Positions 6,163 to 8,592 of a stretch of DNA of 8,592 nt are shown in pieces. This DNA is from Treponema sp. (GTDB lineage Bacteria; Spirochaetota; Spirochaetia; Treponematales; Breznakiellaceae): the NCBI GenBank assembly GCA_031255875.1, contig JAIRRR010000086.1:1-8592 (forward strand), in the 5' to 3' direction. The notes below the pieces were generated by a model, which made no database searches, was not told where the DNA came from, and saw only the letters and a list, made by a program, of their open reading frames with translations. Made by a program: the position numbers and the translations under genes. Position 1 is the first letter of the stretch; the number at the start of each line of letters is the position of its first letter.

Positions 6163-7221
6163 CTATCCTCCAATCCGGTACATACCGTCCGTTATCTGCC
6201 GTTGTTCCCCGGAGGAAAGCCCGCCGCCTTCCCCGCATTGCGCTTCCCCGGCTCCCGCGCTCCCGGCCCCCGCGTTTCCGGCCGGGCCGGCAAAACCGTG
6301 CGCCGCAGGCTTGCTCGCGGCAAGACGCAGCACGGCGTCTTTTATTTCGCCGTCCCCGGCCCCGGAACGGAGCAGGGAACGGAGGTCCGCGCTGGTTTCG
6401 CTTGCAAGGCAGGCCCGCAGCCGCCCGTCGGCGCCCAGGCGCAGGCGGTTGCATCCGGCGCAGAAAGCCTCGCTTATAGCGCTGATAAAGCCGATCTTCC
6501 CGGCGAACCCGGGAACCGTATAGTACACCGCGGGCCCGTTCCCGACCCGGGAATAGTCCCGGCTGAAGCCGCCGAATTCCCCCTCAAGAATAGCCAGCAC
6601 CTCGGCCATCGGGACGCCTTCCAGGGAAGCCCCCGCGCCCAGGGGCATAAGCTCTATAAAACGCACCGCCCTTACCTCGCTCTTCGCCAGCATAGCCGTC
6701 GCGGCCAGGTCCTGTTCGTTAAAGCCGCGCAGAGGCACGCAGTTCAGCTTGACGGGGATCCCGGCCCCCGCGGCCCGGCGCATCCCGGCAAGAGCCGCGC
6801 CAAGCCGGTCCCGCCGGGCGATACGCGCGTAATTCTCCGCGCCGGCGCTGTTGAGGCTTATATTCACCCCGTTCAGGAGGGCGCGGGCATCGCCGCCCAG
6901 GCGGTCCAGGAATTCCGCCAGGAGCAGCCCGTTGGTAGTAAGGGTAATTTCCTCAAGCAGGGGGATTTCCCGCAGTTCCCGGATAAAGCCTTCCAGGCCC
7001 CGCCGGACTAGGGGCTCTCCCCCGGTAAGTTTGATCCGGCGTATCCCCAGGGCGCAAAGTATGCGGCAGAGGCGGAGCGATTCTTCGAAGCGCAGCATTT
7101 CCGCGTGGGGCCTCCAGACAACCCCCTCCTCCGGCATACAGTAGACGCAGCGCAGATTGCAGCGGTCGGTAAGGGAAAGCCTGAGGTAGTCCAGCGCCCT
7201 GCCCGAAGGATCAATTATCAT
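6163..7221 (-). CDS. moaA: GTP 3',8-cyclase (radical SAM)
   Basis: MoaA makes 3',8-cyclo-7,8-dihydro-GTP from GTP, the first step of Moco synthesis. The 352 residues contain LRLSLTDRCNLRCVYC with the radical SAM cluster cysteines C21, C25 and C28; KLTGGEPLVRRG (SAM binding); TLTTNGLLL; ISLNS; and the second cluster motif FCAGCNRLRL...RACL with C254, C257 and C271 in the expected CX2CX13C spacing. The protein ends in the conserved Gly-Gly (MYRIGG). Odd point: between AAHGF (about 310) and the end lies a Gly/Ala-rich insert (about 311-334), including a DNA segment also present in the MOSC gene. The start is ATG 7221, with AGGGA about six bases upstream and 12 bases from the moaC stop. Confidence 0.96.
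   Translation of the reverse strand: MIIDPSGRALDYLRLSLTDRCNLRCVYCMPEEGVVWRPHAEMLRFEESLRLCRILCALGIRRIKLTGGEPLVRRGLEGFIRELREIPLLEEITLTTNGLLLAEFLDRLGGDARALLNGVNISLNSAGAENYARIARRDRLGAALAGMRRAAGAGIPVKLNCVPLRGFNEQDLAATAMLAKSEVRAVRFIELMPLGAGASLEGVPMAEVLAILEGEFGGFSRDYSRVGNGPAVYYTVPGFAGKIGFISAISEAFCAGCNRLRLGADGRLRACLASETSADLRSLLRSGAGDGEIKDAVLRLAASKPAAHGFAGPAGNAGAGSAGAGEAQCGEGGGLSSGEQRQITDGMYRIGG
6226..6246 (-). repeat. 21-bp repeat, copy inside moaA
   Basis: Identical to 6091-6111 but read in another frame, encoding EAQCGEG within the Gly/Ala-rich insert near the MoaA C-terminus. Because this insert is not part of the conserved MoaA core, this copy is the likelier newcomer. Confidence 0.75.
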
Positions 7222-7233
7222 AAGGTCCCTGCT

Positions 7234-7710
7234 TCATGCTTCCCGCCTGAAATGGCCGCTCCTGCCGCCCGATTTTTCCAAAAGCCGTATATCGCCTATC
7301 ACCATAGCCCGGTCCAGGGCCTTGCACATATCGTAAATAGTAAGCAGGGCTGCGGACACCCCGGTAAGGGCCTCCATCTCCGCGCCGGTTTTCCCGGACA
7401 GCCTTACCGTGCAGACCGCCTCGATCTTATCCGCGCCCAGGGTAAAATCAACCGCGCAGGAATCAAAGGCAAGCGGGTGGCACAGAGGTATAAGGGAAGC
7501 CGCCCGTTTCGCAGCCATGATCCCGGCGATCCGCGCAACGCCCAGCACGTCGCCCTTCTTCACCTTCCCGCCCCGGATAGCGGACAAGGTTTCCCCGCTC
7601 ACCGTGATGCTCCCCCCGGCAGCCGCGAACCGTTCCGTCACTTCCTTGGCGGAAACGTCCACCATTATCGCGTTGCCCTTCCCGTCAAAATGGGTAAATT
7701 CCCCGCCCAC
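7234..7710 (-). CDS. moaC: Cyclic pyranopterin monophosphate synthase
   Basis: MoaC converts the MoaA product to cyclic pyranopterin monophosphate with release of pyrophosphate. The 158 residues show the full family pattern: [17 protein letters not shown] at 6-22, [21 protein letters not shown] at 48-68, IPLCHPL at 74-80, [23 protein letters not shown] at 109-131 (containing the catalytic Asp/Lys pair, D127 and K130), and a C-terminal GGRSGHFRR. The start is GTG 7710, giving the normal N-terminal length; GGAG lies about six bases upstream. It is the first gene of the operon, with a hairpin-rich leader and an AT-rich dyad region upstream, so regulation of the whole operon probably acts there. 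Confidence 0.95.
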   Translation of the reverse strand: MGGEFTHFDGKGNAIMVDVSAKEVTERFAAAGGSITVSGETLSAIRGGKVKKGDVLGVARIAGIMAAKRAASLIPLCHPLAFDSCAVDFTLGADKIEAVCTVRLSGKTGAEMEALTGVSAALLTIYDMCKALDRAMVIGDIRLLEKSGGRSGHFRREA

Positions 7711-7740
7711 AGCCTGCTCCGTAAGTATAAACAGCGCAAG

Positions 7741-7756
7741 GGGGGAAGCCTCCCCC
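7741..7756. repeat. G/C hairpin near the moaC start
   Basis: GGGGGA (7741-7746) pairs perfectly with TCCCCC (7751-7756) around the four-base loop AGCC. It lies about 30 bases upstream of the moaC GTG and within the presumed leader. No T-run follows it on the minus strand, so it is not an obvious terminator. Confidence 0.6.
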
Positions 7757-7789
7757 CTGCCCCGCGCTTCGCCGCAGGGCGCCCCCCTC

Positions 7790-7810
7790 TACGGGGGGAC
7801 ACCCCCCGTA
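7790..7810. repeat. Perfect 9-bp stem, 3-base loop, in the moaC leader
   Basis: TACGGGGGG (7790-7798) and CCCCCCGTA (7802-7810) are fully complementary around ACA. Together with the 7741-7756 hairpin and the intervening GCGCTTCGC-containing sequence it makes a compact G/C palindromic cluster like REP elements. It would be transcribed in the moaC leader and may influence elongation or RNA stability. Confidence 0.65.
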
Positions 7811-7940
7811 ACGCCCCCCGGCCAGTATGCGCCATTTCCCGCAGATTTTCAACTCGCCCCGGCAGGGCGAATCGTCCTTTCCGCATCCCTTCGCCCTCGC
7901 CCCCCTGCAATGGCGGATCTGCGGCCTTATGCCACTCTAT

Positions 7941-8019
7941 GTAGTATATACAGATTTTTTTGGATTTTTTATATACACTATATACAGTATGTATAAAATA
8001 TTATAACACTATATATAGT
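7941..8019. promoter_or_regulatory. AT-rich dyad cluster, probable control region of the moa operon
   Basis: Several dyads are packed here: the perfect palindrome ACTATATATAGT (8008-8019); ACTATATACAGT (7977-7988), a near match 31 bases away; the perfect inverted repeat TATACA-GTA-TGTATA (7981-7995); and a further GTAGTATATACAG (7941-7953). Two T-tracts (7955-7961 and 7965-7970) lie about 10 bases apart. A TATAAT reads on the minus strand at 8005-8000, but the base positions 17 upstream (CTATGC) are not a -35 box, so a promoter there would need an activator. The arrangement suggests repeated binding by one dimeric regulator. Its identity is unknown. Confidence 0.5.
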
Positions 8020-8087
8020 ATCGCATAGAGCGCCCTTGCGTACCCGCGCAGCTATCGTTCCGGCTTATAAAGGTTGAATAATGACCA

Positions 8088-8195
8088 CGGATCAACACGG
8101 ACGAAACAGCGCAAGCCTATCTCTCGGTCTTTTTTCTGCTTTTCCGCCTGTTTTCCCATTCGTCCGCGCCGTCAGTCGTTTGAGCCATTGATCCG
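8088..8195. repeat. Inverted CGGATCAA / CGGACGAA words
   Basis: CGGATCAA (8088-8095) and CGGACGAA (8098-8105) reappear as reverse complements: TTCGTCCG (8159-8166) and TTGATCCG (8188-8195). The order is mirrored, but the internal spacing is 2 bases on the left and 21 on the right. The left side also reads as two 10-11-base near-repeats (CCACGGATCAA, CACGGACGAA). This looks like a degraded palindromic repeat element. Confidence 0.5.
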
Positions 8196-8217
8196 TTTGT
8201 TTTGCAACAGGCTGCTA

Positions 8218-8289
8218 TGACCCGAGACGGAATCGAACCATCATAGCTGGCTTAGAAGGCCAGTGCTCTATCCATTGAGCTATAGGGCC
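8218..8289 (-). tRNA. tRNA-Arg (anticodon UCU)
   Basis: 72 bases fold as a tRNA: D arm GCTC/GAGC, anticodon stem CTGGC/GCCAG with loop CTTCTAA (anticodon TCT, plus-strand 8254-8256), a four-base variable loop and T arm GATGG-TTCGATT-CCGTC. It decodes AGA, and AGG by wobble. The acceptor stem GGCCCTA/TCGGGTC has a G2-U71 wobble and a U6-C67 mismatch, with discriminator A73. The 3' CCA is not encoded; TAGC follows. It reads the same way as the moa operon and has a near-consensus promoter about 200 bases upstream. Confidence 0.93.
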
Positions 8290-8493
8290 GAATCTTCTTC
8301 AAGCCGCGCCAACGCGGCATCCGCTACACCAAACAGGGATTCGGCGGCTTGCCGCAGCCTTATACCCGAACCCTTCGCCTGCCGGCCCCGGCCCGGAAGC
8401 CGCGATTTGTTCAAGAGCTTTCAGCGGCTGATGAGAGTCTGCCCCAGGTCTCCGGCCTGGAAGGCCCTGGTCCTGCTATGCTCAAGTAAGATA
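8290..8493 (-). other. Hairpin-rich GC stretch between promoter and tRNA-Arg
   Basis: No gene is recognised here. The presumed transcript contains GGCCT-TCC-AGGCC, GCGGC-AA-GCCGC flanked by longer pairing GGGTTCGG with CCGAATCCC (one bulge), and GCCGCG-CCAA-type hairpin 8303-8318 with a perfect 6-bp stem. It could be the leader of a tRNA precursor or an unrecognised structured RNA. A 46-codon minus-strand open frame (8420-8280) runs into the first bases of the tRNA and is not supported as a gene. Confidence 0.4.
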
Positions 8494-8591
8494 ATTATAA
8501 GAAACATTTTTAATCCAGTCAATACAATCACCGCGCTATAGCTTTTGGGCAGCCCCATGCCCTCCATTGCCTGTAGCGCATTCCTTTCGTC
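8421..8591 (-). other. Open frame entering from the right edge, possible partial gene end
   Basis: A minus-strand frame open from the edge gives 56 residues ending at TGA (8423-8421), including a hydrophobic stretch VIVLTGLKMFLIIILL. It resembles no family I know. The hydrophobic part coincides with the AT-rich promoter (8494-8522), so it may be an artefact of promoter composition rather than a membrane segment. The same frame continues after the TGA for 46 more codons. Confidence 0.2.
8494..8522 (-). promoter_or_regulatory. Near-consensus sigma-70 promoter reading toward tRNA-Arg
   Basis: On the minus strand, TTGACT (8522-8517) and a perfect TATAAT (8499-8494) are separated by exactly 17 bases in an otherwise GC-rich setting. 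Transcription would begin near 8487 and run through about 200 bases before reaching the tRNA. This is the best promoter in the window. It may serve the tRNA alone or a small RNA or gene ahead of it. Confidence 0.65.
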
Positions 8592-8592
8592 C

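Larger units (their letters stand above)
7711..8217. other. Intergenic region between moaC and tRNA-Arg
   Basis: About 500 bases without a supportable gene. An 81-codon minus-strand open frame (7665-7910) overlaps moaC and is mainly a translation of the G/C hairpins. From moaC outward the region holds two G/C hairpins (7741-7810), a GC-rich leader (7811-7920), an AT-rich dyad block (7940-8020) and dispersed inverted words (8088-8195). The operon promoter is probably in the AT-rich block, which would give a leader of roughly 200-300 bases. Confidence 0.65.

Noticed and set aside
7665..7910. 81-codon minus-strand open frame upstream of moaC
   Set aside because: It overlaps moaC, starts at TTG and its Arg/Gly-rich sequence is a translation of the G/C hairpins.
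7711..7940. Moco riboswitch in the moaC leader
   Set aside because: The position is suitable and hairpins are present, but I cannot match the conserved bases of that motif by eye.
8126..8145. T-run considered as a transcription terminator
   Set aside because: No stem precedes it on the plus strand, no plus-strand gene lies upstream, and on the minus strand it is an A-run.

Overview
The window is a GC-rich bacterial segment. It is dominated by one minus-strand operon of seven genes (about 7710 down to 1742): moaC, moaA, a MOSC-domain gene, a mogA/moaB-type gene, a moeA-like molybdopterin-binding gene, murD and epmA (genX/poxA). Gaps between genes are 12 bases or less, and several genes overlap. 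The combination of a clostridial/spirochaete-style molybdenum cofactor (Moco) set, a MurD with an 'IMRDHQDRY' segment and an EpmA suggests an anaerobe, perhaps a Treponema-like spirochaete. That assignment is inference and not secure.

Layout. Bases 1-703 hold no convincing gene. The first 400 are AT-rich, unlike everything to the right, and carry phased repeats and palindromes. Bases 540-700 hold two strong inverted repeats. A plus-strand PLP-dependent cysteine synthase-family gene follows (749-1717), preceded by a 17-bp tandem duplication that runs into its ribosome binding site. It converges on epmA with only 24 bases between the stops. From 1742 to 7710 the Moco/murD/epmA operon runs leftward. 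Bases 7711-8217 are non-coding: a leader with G/C hairpins, an AT-rich block packed with dyads (7940-8020), and inverted CGGATCAA/CGGACGAA words. A minus-strand tRNA-Arg(UCU) lies at 8218-8289. Upstream of it, 8290-8592 contains a near-consensus sigma-70 promoter facing the tRNA and a hairpin-rich GC stretch without a recognisable gene.

How the genes work together. MoaA and MoaC convert GTP to cyclic pyranopterin monophosphate. The Mog/MoaB-type and MoeA-like proteins belong to the late adenylylation and metal-insertion steps. The MOSC protein fits a sulfur- or cofactor-handling role. The middle step, molybdopterin synthase (moaD/moaE) with its activating enzyme, is not in this window. MurD (peptidoglycan) and EpmA (EF-P modification) are unrelated in pathway but sit in the same run of genes, so they are probably co-transcribed. 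No mobile element, CRISPR array or evident new defence system was found. The points most worth a second look are the patterned AT-rich block at the left, the dyad-rich region upstream of moaC, a 21-bp sequence shared by moaA and the MOSC gene, and the Cys-rich tail of the MoeA-like protein.
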